A program made the translations under genes and the position numbers. Below are positions 8,987-16,696 of a stretch of 27,778 nt of DNA, piece after piece; position 1 is the first letter of the stretch, and each line of letters opens with the position of its first letter. Source of the DNA: CAYRSS01 sp964426945 (GTDB taxonomy: Bacteria > Planctomycetota > Phycisphaerae > UBA1845). The stretch covers positions 1 to 27,778 of the forward strand of contig CAYRSS010000055.1 of the NCBI GenBank assembly GCA_964426945.1. The letters run 5' to 3'. Below the pieces are notes generated by a model, which saw only the letters and a list, made by a program, of their open reading frames with translations, searched no databases and was not told where the DNA came from.

Positions 8987-9720
8987 CGGCCGCCTCCCGT
9001 CACAGGCTCGACACAGCGGCCGCATGAATCCGTCGACTTCGATGGCGCGGAGTTCGCATCGAACAGCGGGCATCCGTACACGGGTGTGGTGGCGTGCCGA
9101 GGGGCCTCGCCCCGGACGGCCCAGGCGAGGATCGCCGAGGTCCCGTCGGCGACGCCTTCGTGGCCGCGCGACGATGTGAGGCCGCCGCTGAACACCAGTC
9201 GCCCATCCGCCCCATAGAGCATCGCCTGTCCCGAGGTGCGTGCGCCGAAGCGGCGGGCCTCGGCGCCGTCACGATCGACGCGTACCGACGCGCCCACGAT
9301 GTGCCTCGCGGCCGCCTGGAGATCCGTTTCCGCCCACGATGGCGCTGCGCCATGCGGGGCGACCAGCCAGATCGTCACGTCCAGTCGGTCCTTGCAATGA
9401 GCCAGCGCCCGCTCGAGGTTGGCGAGCGTGGCGCGGCTGCACGGGCAGTGCGGATGGATGAACACGCACAGCCGACCGTGGGCGGCCGCCGCGATGGGCT
9501 CGGCGCCTGTCGGCCAGTGCGCCGGTGCGGCGGAGGCGTCTCCCGGCCGGCCGCCGTAGTCGATCAGCTTCAGGCCGCCGACAGTCAGCGCCGCGAGCCA
9601 TAGCAGCAGCGCCCCCGCAAGGCGTCGACGACCGGGCGACCGGCGCGGTGTGCGCTGCGGCTGACTCGCGGCCATGGGATGGCGCGCGGAGTCGGCAGGG
9701 GTTCTGGCCATTTCAGACAT
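8983..9720 (-). CDS. RedB-like thioredoxin-fold protein with CPC motif, membrane anchored
   Basis: This 245-aa protein has a basic N-terminus (RTPRRSPGRRR), one membrane segment or signal anchor (LAGALLLWLAALTVGG, about residues 34-50) and an exported thioredoxin-like domain. The active-site region is VFIHPHCPCSRATL with Cys92 and Cys94, so it is CxC rather than CxxC. Downstream are SGQAMLYGADGRLVFSGGLT, SSRGHEG and TPVYGCPLF, which I recognise from proteins annotated RedB in planctomycetes and proteobacteria. Their biochemical role is uncertain, with thiol redox or metal handling plausible. The C-terminus adds a CGRC pair. ATG 9720 is the first plausible start, and later in-frame ATGs at 9711 and 9675 are possible. 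No strong SD was found. The stop overlaps the histidine kinase start as ATGA, so this protein is probably part of the kinase's sensory pathway. Confidence 0.75.
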   Translation of the reverse strand: MSEMARTPADSARHPMAASQPQRTPRRSPGRRRLAGALLLWLAALTVGGLKLIDYGGRPGDASAAPAHWPTGAEPIAAAAHGRLCVFIHPHCPCSRATLANLERALAHCKDRLDVTIWLVAPHGAAPSWAETDLQAAARHIVGASVRVDRDGAEARRFGARTSGQAMLYGADGRLVFSGGLTSSRGHEGVADGTSAILAWAVRGEAPRHATTPVYGCPLFDANSAPSKSTDSCGRCVEPVTGGGR

Positions 9721-10038
9721 GACGGAAGCTCTCGTCAGCGCAGCAGTCCGCGGTGCCGCCGATCGCCGGACCTCATCGCCGACGCCGACCCCCGAAACCA
9801 TGAACCGCGCAAACCCACGCCGCTGCCGGGCGCACCCCTGTCACCACCCGGCACCGACGGGTCCGCTCGTTATCTACGATAGAATCGGCTGTTGCGGACT
9901 TGCGATGAATGTGGGGCATGGCGGCGGGTCATGCAGCCCGACTTGACGTGCCCGGCGCTGCGCCACGGGCTTGCGGGCACGCCATTTCCGGCCGCAGACG
10001 CGTCGGGCCGGAGCCGCGCCCGAAAACGGGCGCTTTCA
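9721..10038. other. Non-coding gap between murA and the RedB-like gene
   Basis: No convincing gene was found. The gap holds the murA hairpin (10016-10033) and an AT-rich spot near 9872-9888 with TATCGT on the minus strand, a possible -10 for the RedB-like/kinase pair, though no good -35 is seen. The rest looks unstructured. Confidence 0.5.
10016..10033 (-). terminator. Hairpin after murA
   Basis: A perfect 7-bp stem GCGCCCG / CGGGCGC with a 4-base loop (TTTT on the minus strand) begins five bases after the murA stop. There is no clear U-tract, so it may be a weak terminator or an mRNA 3'-end stabiliser. Confidence 0.5.
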
Positions 10039-11304
10039 CTACTCGTTCAACCGGCGGATGCTCGCTCCGGCGGCGTTGAGCTTCTCTTCAATCTTCTCGT
10101 AGCCGCGATCGATGTGGTACACGCGGTGGACGCGCGTTGTGCCCTTGGCGACCAGCCCGGCCAAGACCAGCGCCGCAGACGCACGCAGATCCGACGCCAT
10201 CACCGGCGCGCCGATGAGCTTCTTGACCCCCTGAATGATGACGGTCGGCCCCTCCTTACGGAGGTTCGCGCCCATGCGGTTGAGCTCCGCCGCGTGGAGG
10301 AAGCGGTCGGGGTAGATCTTCTCGGTGATCGTGCTGTTGCCGTCGGCGAGGGCGAGCAGGGCCATCGCCTGGGCCTGCAGGTCGGTCGGGAAGCCGGGGT
10401 AGGGCTGCGTGGTGATCTCGACCGGTTCGAGGCGACGCGCACAGGAGACCACCGCGCCGCGCTCGGCCTTCTCGACGATGACGCCGATGTGCCGCAGCCG
10501 TTCGACCACCGCGGTGAGGTGGTCGAGCCGGGCGCCTTCGACTTCGATGTCGCCGTTGGTGATCGCGCCGGCGATCATGAACGTGCCCGCCTCGATCCGG
10601 TCGTGGATGACGCGGTGTTCGGTGCCGCGGAGGGAAGCGACGCCCTCGATGGTGATGAAGGGGGTGCCGTGGCCGGTGATCCGGGCTCCGCAGGCGTTGA
10701 GGAACGTCGCCAGGTCGGAGATCTCGGGCTCGCACGCCGCGGAGGCGATGACCGTGCGCCCCTCGGCCAGGCACGCGGCCATCATGATGTTGCCGGTCGC
10801 CGTCACCGACGAGCCGAAGGGCCCGCCGAGAAACACTTCCGTGCCGGTGAGCTTTTTGGACTTGAGCAGGACGTCGCCGTTGACGAGGTCGGAGTCCGCA
10901 CCAAGGGCGCGCAGGCCCTCGATGTGCAGGTTGATCGGCCGGTCGCCGATGGCGCAGCCGCCGGGCATGGAGACCTGGGACTTGTGGCGTTTGGCCAGCA
11001 GCGGGCCCATCACGCAGACGCTGGCCCGCATCTTGCTGACCAGCTCATACTCCGCGTGGGTGTTCATCTCGTCTTCGACGCGGATGTGCATCGCGCCGGC
11101 CGCGTCGCGCTCACACTTGACGCCCAGTCGGCCCAGCAGCGTCTGCATCTGCTGCACGTCGGCGAGGTCGGGGACGTTCTTCAGAACCGTCTCCCCCTCG
11201 CAGAGCATCGCCGCCGCCATGATCGGCAGCGCCGAGTTCTTCGCCCCGCTGACCTTCAGTTTGCCCTTGAGCCGGCTGCCGCCGGTGATTTCGAAGAAGT
11301 GCAT
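10039..11304 (-). CDS. murA: UDP-N-acetylglucosamine 1-carboxyvinyltransferase
   Basis: This cytoplasmic enzyme transfers enolpyruvate from PEP to UDP-GlcNAc, the first committed step of peptidoglycan synthesis. The product is 421 aa, close to the usual ~419. It starts with HFFEITGGSRLKGKLKVSGAKNSALPI, the family's N-terminal substrate-binding region with the conserved Lys-Asn pair. The catalytic loop MPGGCAIGDRPINLH carries Cys117, equivalent to E. coli Cys115. This is the fosfomycin-sensitive form of the residue, not the Asp variant. The C-terminus has ALVLAGLVAKGTTRVHRVYHIDRGYE. The start at 11304 is supported by GGGAGGG (11311-11317). It lies 69 bases after prmC on the same strand, so they are probably one operon. 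Its presence suggests the organism retains peptidoglycan synthesis, which matters for a planctomycete-like genome. Confidence 0.97.
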   Translation of the reverse strand: MHFFEITGGSRLKGKLKVSGAKNSALPIMAAAMLCEGETVLKNVPDLADVQQMQTLLGRLGVKCERDAAGAMHIRVEDEMNTHAEYELVSKMRASVCVMGPLLAKRHKSQVSMPGGCAIGDRPINLHIEGLRALGADSDLVNGDVLLKSKKLTGTEVFLGGPFGSSVTATGNIMMAACLAEGRTVIASAACEPEISDLATFLNACGARITGHGTPFITIEGVASLRGTEHRVIHDRIEAGTFMIAGAITNGDIEVEGARLDHLTAVVERLRHIGVIVEKAERGAVVSCARRLEPVEITTQPYPGFPTDLQAQAMALLALADGNSTITEKIYPDRFLHAAELNRMGANLRKEGPTVIIQGVKKLIGAPVMASDLRASAALVLAGLVAKGTTRVHRVYHIDRGYEKIEEKLNAAGASIRRLNE

Positions 11305-11373
11305 CCGTCATCCCTCCCTGGATTTGCGAGCGCGTCGGCGGGTATGCGCAGGGCGGCGCGGCGACCGGTCCGC

Positions 11374-12270
11374 CTACCGGCGCCACATCATCACCCGCTC
11401 CCGCCCGGTGACGCGGTCCCGGCGCGAGGAGACGAGTGTCCAGCCTGTCGATTCGAAGATCGCTCGCACGGCGGGCGCCTGGTCTGCGCCGATCTCGACG
11501 GCGACGACGCCGCCTTCGGCCAGCACCGCTTCCGCCCCCTCCGCGAGCAACCGGTAAAACGATAACCCGTCGGCGCCGTCGGTCAAAGCTTCGCGCGGCT
11601 CGTGATCCCGCACGGTCGGGGCGAGACCCGCCATCGCCGACTCGGCGATGTAGGGCGGGTTGGAGACGACGACGTCAAAGCCGCCCTCCGGCGCGGTCCC
11701 CGCAGGCAGGGTCAGGCCGCTCGCCTCCAGTGGCGTCAGCCGGTCGGCCACACCGTGCCGCCGGGCGTTGGCCTCGGTCGTGGCCAGGGCCGCGGCGGAG
11801 ACATCCGTCGCCGTGGCCAGTGCCTCGGGCAGCTGCTTGAGCAGGGCGACGGCGATGCACCCGCTGCCGGTACCCAGGTCGAGCAGCCGCGCCCCGGCGC
11901 GCCCGGCGGCGCGGAGGTGGTCGAGCACGCATTCGACGAGGGTTTCGGTTTCCGGGCGGGGGATGAGCACGCCGCGACCGACGGCCAGCGGCAGCGAGAA
12001 AAACTCGCGCTCGCCAACCAGATACGCTATCGGCTCGTGCTCGGCCGCGCGGCGAATCAATTCACGGAAGACGGCCGTTTTTTCGGGGGGAATCGTGTCG
12101 TTGAAGCGGGCGTACAGATCGATCCGCCGACACCCGGCCGCATGGGCCAGCAGCACCTCACTCGCCAGCCGGGCCTCACCCACGCCGCGGCGCGTCAGGT
12201 GCTCCGTCGTCCAGGCCAGCAGCCGCGCGACGGTCCAGACAGTTTCACTCGCAGGCGTCGGCGCGGTCAT
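11374..12270 (-). CDS. prmC: Peptide chain release factor N5-glutamine methyltransferase
   Basis: It methylates the glutamine of the GGQ motif of RF1 and RF2 using S-adenosylmethionine, raising termination efficiency. The product is 298 aa with the PrmC N-terminal helical domain (LTRRGVGEARLASEVLLAHAAG, then EPIAYLVGEREFFSLPLAVG and VLIPRPETETLVE). The Rossmann SAM-binding motif LLDLGTGSGCIAVAL follows, and then the catalytic NPPY at Asn204 (VVSNPPYIAES). All key residues are present. I chose ATG 12270, although an in-frame ATG 16 codons upstream exists, because TATAGT lies 7 bases before it and the upstream codons encode promoter sequence. It is the first gene of a prmC-murA operon, divergent from the Ser/Thr kinase. 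In many bacteria prmC follows prfA, but no prfA is seen here. Confidence 0.94.
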   Translation of the reverse strand: MTAPTPASETVWTVARLLAWTTEHLTRRGVGEARLASEVLLAHAAGCRRIDLYARFNDTIPPEKTAVFRELIRRAAEHEPIAYLVGEREFFSLPLAVGRGVLIPRPETETLVECVLDHLRAAGRAGARLLDLGTGSGCIAVALLKQLPEALATATDVSAAALATTEANARRHGVADRLTPLEASGLTLPAGTAPEGGFDVVVSNPPYIAESAMAGLAPTVRDHEPREALTDGADGLSFYRLLAEGAEAVLAEGGVVAVEIGADQAPAVRAIFESTGWTLVSSRRDRVTGRERVMMWRR

Positions 12271-12277
12271 GGGCGCG

Positions 12278-12283
12278 ACTATA
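12278..12283 (-). promoter_or_regulatory. prmC -10 element, predicted leaderless start
   Basis: TATAGT on the minus strand ends 7 bases before the prmC ATG (12270), and no SD is present. A poor -35 (TTCCCC) sits 17 bases upstream of it. The geometry is the same as at addA. Confidence 0.6.
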
Positions 12284-12611
12284 GCCGCGCGGCGAGAGGC
12301 GGGGAAGCGGAGAGGCACGGCGTGAAGCCCAAGGCGCCCGCAGCGTGCGCCGCAGGGTGGGCGAAGCGCGCCGAGGGGGAGCCACAGGGGGCTGGCCGCA
12401 AGGAGGTTGGGTCGCCGGGCTAGGAAGCAGCCGGGAGGACGAGGCTCCAGCCCAGCCGGGGGCGCGACCGCGGTGCATGGTCGACCTGGCTCGGACGCTC
12501 GGGCCCGCCCAGGCCGATTTCGGCCGCGCCGGAGCGGTTTCAGCCGCTCGGTGCGCCATAGAATCCACCTCCGCTCCAGCCTTAATGCTCGCCAAGGCGA
12601 CCCCCTTCACT
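12284..12611. other. Non-coding divergent region between prmC and the Ser/Thr kinase
   Basis: No gene is supported. It contains a perfect 6-6-6 dyad, GAGCGG-N6-CCGCTC (12532-12549), and a second -10-like TAGAAT at 12559-12564 that could serve the kinase with a short leader. The dyad just upstream could be an operator or a small hairpin. The rest is GC-rich and shows nothing I recognise. Confidence 0.4.
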
Positions 12612-12617
12612 TAGCCT
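12612..12617 (+). promoter_or_regulatory. Possible -10 of the Ser/Thr kinase gene, leaderless geometry
   Basis: TAGCCT ends 7 bases before the ATG at 12625, and there is no SD. The hexamer keeps T1, A2 and T6 of the consensus only, so it is the weakest of the four cases. TAGAAT at 12559 is an alternative. Confidence 0.35.
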
Positions 12618-12624
12618 CTCAATC

Positions 12625-15312
12625 ATGGATCGACTTCAGATCGGGCCCTATCTGGTCGCGCGCAACCTGGGGCGCGGGGGTATGGGGGAGGTGTACCTCG
12701 CCACCGACACGCGGCTTGATCGCCAGGTTGCGATCAAGGCCCTGCCGGCGCACTTCGCTCAGGACAGCGACCGACTCACCCGCTTTCAGCGCGAAGCCAA
12801 AATTCTGGCCTCGCTCAACCATTCCGGCATCGGGGCGATCTACGGGCTTGAGGAAGCCGACGGGCGCCAGTACCTGATTCTGGAGTATGTCGACGGCGAG
12901 ACTCTGGCGGAGCGGCTCGCCCGGGGGCCGATCCCCGTCGAGGAGACGTTGACGCTGGCCCGGCAGATCGCCGAGTCAGTCGAGGTAGCCCACGACAAAG
13001 GCATTATTCACCGAGACCTCAAGCCCGGCAACGTGATGGTGACGCACCACGGCCGCGTGAAGGTCCTCGACTTCGGACTGGCGCGCAGTGCGGATGAACG
13101 AGGCTCGTTGAAGGACGGAGGACGGCCAGCGGACCGGGACTTGCTGGCGCCGACGGTCACTTCGCCCGCCTTCACCGACAGCCCGACAATTCCCGGTGCG
13201 ATCCTGGGAACCGCCGGCTACATGTCTCCCGAGCAGGCCCGCGGAAAGCCCGTGGACAAGCGCTCGGACATCTTCTCCTTCGGCTGCGTACTCTACGAGA
13301 TGCTCACCGGCGCAATGCCGTTTCGGGGCGAAACCGTTGCCGACTCCATCGGCGCGACGCTGCACAAAGAGATGGACTTCGCGTTGCTGCCTCCGGCGAC
13401 GCCGCCCACGATTCGGTTTCTGCTGGCCCAGTGCCTCGCCAAAGACAAGGCCAACCGCCTCCGCGACATGGGCGATGCGCGGCTGGCGCTGGGACAGGCG
13501 ATCAGTGATCCGCGCGGTGCGGCGCTGGGGTTCAACAGCGCCGCCGAACCGCCGCGTCGGCGCGGCCTTCAGCCGGTGCTCGCGGGAGCACTAGCGGTCG
13601 CGGCGCTCATCGCCGGGATGGCGGCGGGCGCGGCCTGGTCAGCGTCGAGCGCGTCGCTGTCCGAGCCGGCGCGGATCGTTCGGAAGCTCGAGCTTCTTTC
13701 GATCGGTCCGGACGAGGACTTCGATGCCTCCTCGCCGGTCATTTCTCCGGACGGGATGAAGATCGCCTTCATTCACGACGACGCCGTGAAAGTGCGCGAC
13801 CTTTCGACGTTCGATGTGGTCACGATCGTCGAGGACAAGAACGCGCAGCAGCTCACCTGGTCGCCCGATGGACGGTCGCTGGTGTACGGTACCGGGAGCG
13901 AGCTGTTCAGGGTTCTGACCACCGGCGGCGCAAGCGCCGTGCGCATCGGCAAGCGCAAGAGTGCGTTCCCATTCGCATGGACCACGGACGACCGGCTCAT
14001 CTTCGCGGATGGCGGCGATCCGGATGGGATCTTCGAGATGCCCGCGCGAGGCGGTACGCCCCGGCTGCTGCTCGAAGCGCGCGAGGATGAGGTCGTTGAC
14101 TTCCACGCGGTCGCCGCGATTCCCGGGACGAACGTCCTGCTGATTGTACGTCATCGCACTGATCAGCGGATTCCCGTCGAAGCATGGGACGGTTCGCGGT
14201 CGGTGATCATCTCGGAATTTGAGGATCAGTACCTGTCGGCGCCGGTCTGGTCGCCCAGCGGGCATGTGCTGTTCGCCCGCGGCTTTGGCAAGCTCGATCT
14301 CTGGGCGGTTCCGTTCTCCCCCGAGCGGATGGAGGTCACGGGGGATCCGTTCCTGGTTCAGACCGATGCCACGGCACCCTCGGTGTCTGCCGCTGGGACG
14401 CTTTCGTTTGTCCGCGGATCCGCGAATCTGAGCGGCGAACTGGTCTGGGTGCTTCCCGACGGCTCGACGGAGCTCATCGGCGACGGTGGGAAGGTCGTGA
14501 ACAGCGCCATCGTCTCGCCCGACGGCTCTCGCATCGCCTTCGCCGGTGGATCCAATCCGATGGACCAGGACATCTGGGTGCGCGATCTCGAGCGCGGGAT
14601 CAACACGAGAGTTTCGTCGCTGGAGGGGTTTGTGGTTCCCATCGCCTGGTCGCCCGACGGCCGGGAGATCGCCGCCATCAACTTCAATCCCGCCGCGCGG
14701 AAAAACGACCAGACGACCCGGTTCCTCGCGGCGGATGGATCGGGCGAGAGCCGCGAGCCGTACGTGGGCATCCTGCCGGCTTTCAATGCCGATTGGACTC
14801 GCGCGGTGGTGGTGTCCGATCCCCGCCGCGGCTCGACGACCGCCTCGGTCTTCGACCTCGAGCAGATGGCGAAGATGGGCGACCTCACGGCCGAGATCAG
14901 CATGGGAGGTGTCGCGATCAGCCCGGACGGCGAGCTCATGCTGTATGAGTCGCGGGAGTCGGGCGAGTCGCAGATCTATTGCACACGGTTCCCCAGCGGG
15001 GAAGGGCGCTGGCAGATATCCGGCGACGGCGGCAGTTCTCCGGCATGGTCCCCGGACGGGTCGTGGGCATACTACCAGAACACCGAGAATGAGTTGATCC
15101 GTGTTTCGGTGACGCGCGAGCCGAGCATCCGGTTCGGGACGCCGGAGAAAGTGTTCGCGATCATGCCGAAGCTCGCCGAATTCGGCCGCGTCACTCCCGC
15201 CCCCGACGGTAAGCGATTCATCTCAGTCCGAGGACGGGACGACGAGGCGGCCAAGGCCGGATACAAGCTCATGCTCATCGAGAATTGGTTCGAAGAGTTC
15301 CGCAGCCGCTGA
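12625..15312 (+). CDS. Membrane Ser/Thr protein kinase (PknB-like) with C-terminal TolB/WD40-type beta-propeller
   Basis: The product is 895 aa. An N-terminal Hanks-type kinase (about residues 8-280) has the Gly-rich loop LGRGGMGEVYLA, ATP-binding Lys38 (VAIKAL), catalytic loop HRDLKPGN with Asp131, DFG with Asp149, and activation/P+1 segment GTAGYMSPEQARGKP. All active residues are present. One membrane helix (about 316-338, VLAGALAVAALIAGMAAGAAW) follows, then an exported beta-propeller with repeated SPDG blades (SPVISPDGMKIAF, LTWSPDGRSLVYG, IVSPDGSRIAFAG, IAWSPDGREIAAI, AISPDGELMLYES, SPAWSPDGSWAYY) and one variant, VWSPSGHVLF. The architecture suggests a transmembrane receptor kinase whose propeller senses an external ligand or protein. 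Such kinases are expanded in Planctomycetes and Acidobacteria. It is monocistronic by layout. The ATG at 12625 begins the canonical MDRLQIGPYLVARNLG. Confidence 0.95.
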   Translation: MDRLQIGPYLVARNLGRGGMGEVYLATDTRLDRQVAIKALPAHFAQDSDRLTRFQREAKILASLNHSGIGAIYGLEEADGRQYLILEYVDGETLAERLARGPIPVEETLTLARQIAESVEVAHDKGIIHRDLKPGNVMVTHHGRVKVLDFGLARSADERGSLKDGGRPADRDLLAPTVTSPAFTDSPTIPGAILGTAGYMSPEQARGKPVDKRSDIFSFGCVLYEMLTGAMPFRGETVADSIGATLHKEMDFALLPPATPPTIRFLLAQCLAKDKANRLRDMGDARLALGQAISDPRGAALGFNSAAEPPRRRGLQPVLAGALAVAALIAGMAAGAAWSASSASLSEPARIVRKLELLSIGPDEDFDASSPVISPDGMKIAFIHDDAVKVRDLSTFDVVTIVEDKNAQQLTWSPDGRSLVYGTGSELFRVLTTGGASAVRIGKRKSAFPFAWTTDDRLIFADGGDPDGIFEMPARGGTPRLLLEAREDEVVDFHAVAAIPGTNVLLIVRHRTDQRIPVEAWDGSRSVIISEFEDQYLSAPVWSPSGHVLFARGFGKLDLWAVPFSPERMEVTGDPFLVQTDATAPSVSAAGTLSFVRGSANLSGELVWVLPDGSTELIGDGGKVVNSAIVSPDGSRIAFAGGSNPMDQDIWVRDLERGINTRVSSLEGFVVPIAWSPDGREIAAINFNPAARKNDQTTRFLAADGSGESREPYVGILPAFNADWTRAVVVSDPRRGSTTASVFDLEQMAKMGDLTAEISMGGVAISPDGELMLYESRESGESQIYCTRFPSGEGRWQISGDGGSSPAWSPDGSWAYYQNTENELIRVSVTREPSIRFGTPEKVFAIMPKLAEFGRVTPAPDGKRFISVRGRDDEAAKAGYKLMLIENWFEEFRSR

Positions 15313-15410
15313 ACCCGCAGCGCCAGGACGACTTTCCTGCAGTGTGCGGCGCGGGAACCCTCTCCCTCCAACCGTCCGGGCGTGGCAAGCGGCGCTTCCG
15401 CTTTGAGCAC

Positions 15411-15493
15411 GCGCACAGGGTTCTTCGTGGTTGGCATCTGAGCGGCTTGGCGGGAGGGAGTTCGCCGCGGGCATTAGGTTGAACCCTGTGCGC
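15411..15493. repeat. Perfect 13-bp inverted repeat between convergent genes
   Basis: GCGCACAGGGTTC (15411-15423) and its exact reverse complement (15481-15493) are separated by 57 bases. The right arm lies within the last codons of the 154-aa gene. A smaller hairpin, AAGCGG-CGCTT-CCGCTT, sits just before it (15387-15403) and may help end the kinase transcript. This could be a bidirectional terminator or the ends of a small non-coding element. Confidence 0.6.
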
Positions 15494-15938
15494 CGCCGGG
15501 TCCGGGCAGCCCTTCAATCGGATAGGGAAAGCGGAGCCGTTCACCCAGGCTTGCCCACGAGGGTACCGCAGAGCAGGGCCGGGTTAGCCGCAGGGCGCGG
15601 CGACCTTCGGGCGTCAGGTAGTGCTGTGCGGCTAGGCAGGCAGCGAGGCGGCGGACCTGCCGATCCGCGCGACCTGACAAGTTGTCGCAGACAAAGTGCC
15701 AGCCGCTGAACAGGCGGTATCGCATGGCGTACACCGCTGCGTGAATCACGGGGGCGGTGTTGATCTGAAGGAAGCTGCCCGTCGCCGGATCGCGGCTCTC
15801 GTACCAGATCACCGGGGAGCCGTCCGCCGGGTATTCCTGCGGCTGCGTCAGGAGTTGCTGCCAGCACTGCGGCGAAGGCCACCCGAGGCGCATGGCGAAG
15901 GTAACGATGGACGCGGGAGAGCCGGGGTTGTCGCTCAT
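15474..15938 (-). CDS. Hypothetical protein, 154 aa, unrecognised
   Basis: I do not recognise this family. The protein is soluble with no signal peptide or membrane segment. It is rich in Trp and Tyr (RLGWPSPQCWQQLL, SPVIWYESRDPATGSF, RLFSGWHFVCDNLSG), with a middle that looks folded and a Pro/Gly-rich tail (YPIEGLPGPGGAQGST). Real coding is supported by the diverse amino-acid composition compared with the Arg/Ala/Pro-rich alternative frames, and by GGAG 8 bases before ATG 15938. It is convergent with the Ser/Thr kinase and head-to-head with a decayed transposase fragment 67 bases away, so it lies in an accessory patch and may have been acquired. It is single-gene by layout. Confidence 0.6.
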   Translation of the reverse strand: MSDNPGSPASIVTFAMRLGWPSPQCWQQLLTQPQEYPADGSPVIWYESRDPATGSFLQINTAPVIHAAVYAMRYRLFSGWHFVCDNLSGRADRQVRRLAACLAAQHYLTPEGRRALRLTRPCSAVPSWASLGERLRFPYPIEGLPGPGGAQGST

Positions 15939-16005
15939 GGTTCACTCCGGCCGGGGGTGGTGTGTGGGCCAGTGGATGATCGTACCGTCCGGGGCGGGCT
16001 CAGTC

Positions 16006-16206
16006 ATGGCGCGACAATCGCCGCGCGATTGGCTCGCGGCCGTGAACCGCCCTCAGGGTGAGAAGGAGTTGGAGGGATTGCGAAGAAGTGCGTATCGTGG
16101 CGCGCCGTTCGGCGACAGGACCTGGCAGGAGCGGACGGCGGGGCGGATGGGTCTCGAATCGTCCCTCCGCCCGCGCGGCCGGCCCAGAAAGGTGCTAGAC
16201 GATTGA
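16006..16206 (+). pseudogene. C-terminal remnant of a REP-associated tyrosine transposase (RAYT, TnpA_REP, IS200-like Y1 family)
   Basis: The reading frame encodes SPRDWLAAVNRPQGEKELEGLRR..GAPFGDRTWQ...GRMGLESSLRPRGRPRK. This matches the characteristic RAYT tail: a W-VN-P linker, E-LEALRRS, RGxPFGD-W, LGLESTLRPRGRPRK. Full RAYTs are about 200-330 aa, with an N-terminal HUH motif and a catalytic Tyr. Only about 60 C-terminal residues remain here. Upstream sequence in the same frame does not resemble the family and lies opposite the 5' end of the 154-aa gene, so the catalytic part is lost. A REP-like sequence follows 10 bases after the stop. I read this as a dead remnant, though the short frame from ATG 16006 is intact and could still be translated. 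Confidence 0.82.
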
Positions 16207-16215
16207 CGCAGGCCG

Positions 16216-16244
16216 AAACAACGACTCCCGACCCCTTGGGGGTT
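16216..16244. repeat. REP-like sequence adjoining the RAYT remnant
   Basis: The segment contains ACGACTCCCGACCCCTT followed by GGGGGTT and forms a short ACCCC-TTG-GGGGT hairpin. Its reverse complement carries AAGGGGTC-N-GG, a core shared with the inverted repeat at 21661-21754. RAYT genes are normally flanked by REP sequences they act on, so this is a plausible element end. Confidence 0.55.
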
Positions 16245-16517
16245 CTGCCATTTTGAGTCGAGTCGCACGTTTGACCTGGATGGCACTCTCCAGAAGTTTC
16301 GATCATCCCGCGTCCGCACTCCGTTCAGCTTCCGCGTAACGCCATTGGCCCGTCGGCGCCAACTCCGCGGGCCGCTGGCGGCCAGGTCGCCAGCGTCCCG
16401 CCGCGCGCTGCACACGCAACGGCCCCGCACTCGCGCGCACCTGCAACACTGTCATTCTCTTGTCACACCACGACTTACGACGCCACGCGCATCCCCGCCG
16501 AACGCCGCCTGCGCCTC
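16245..16517. other. Non-coding region upstream of the sigma-54 promoter
   Basis: No gene is supported. It holds the dyad at 16374-16394, listed separately. The remainder shows no recognisable structure. Confidence 0.4.
16374..16394. promoter_or_regulatory. Candidate upstream activator (enhancer-binding protein) site
   Basis: A perfect dyad with 7-bp arms, GCTGGCG-N7-CGCCAGC, is centred about 160 bp upstream of the start site predicted from the sigma-54 promoter. That is a usual position for bacterial enhancer-binding protein sites. The assignment rests on geometry only. Confidence 0.35.
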
Positions 16518-16533
16518 TGGCACGATCCTTGCT
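16518..16533 (+). promoter_or_regulatory. Sigma-54 (RpoN) promoter
   Basis: TGGCAC-GATCC-TTGCT matches the -24/-12 consensus TGGCAC-N5-TTGC(A/T) fully, with GG and GC separated by the required 10 bases. Transcription should start near 16545, heading into the secreted protein gene at 16697 with a leader of about 150 bases. Sigma-54 promoters need an ATP-dependent activator, and no activator gene is in the window. Confidence 0.75.
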
Positions 16534-16580
16534 ATCCCCGCCGCGGCACAGGTCGGTTTCATAACTGACGGATCGTGACA

Positions 16581-16620
16581 CACCGGCGGGACGCCGGTGC
16601 CACAAGTGCCACAAGTGCCG
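16581..16620. repeat. Hairpin plus 9-bp tandem repeat in the leader of the secreted protein gene
   Basis: A perfect 8-bp stem, CACCGGCG-GGA-CGCCGGTG (16581-16599), is followed by about 2.5 copies of TGCCACAAG. I associate the CGGCGGGACGCCGGTGCCAC type with dispersed repeats in planctomycete intergenic DNA (recollection, not tested). It lies within the predicted 5' untranslated region. Confidence 0.6.
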
Positions 16621-16696
16621 CGAATGCAGGTATTCCGCGCGAACGCGGAGGGCCGACTCTGGGAACACTGGTCGCATAGCGACGAGGGAGGGTGAC

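Noticed and set aside
7094..9217. Long plus-strand open frame (707 codons) opposite the histidine kinase
   Set aside because: Same reason: low-complexity basic translation, antisense to a gene with all its motifs intact.
9892..11565. Long plus-strand open frame (557 codons) opposite murA and prmC
   Set aside because: Its translation is Arg/Ala/Gly/His-rich with no family resemblance, and it is fully antisense to two well-supported genes. In GC-rich DNA such frames are expected mirror images.
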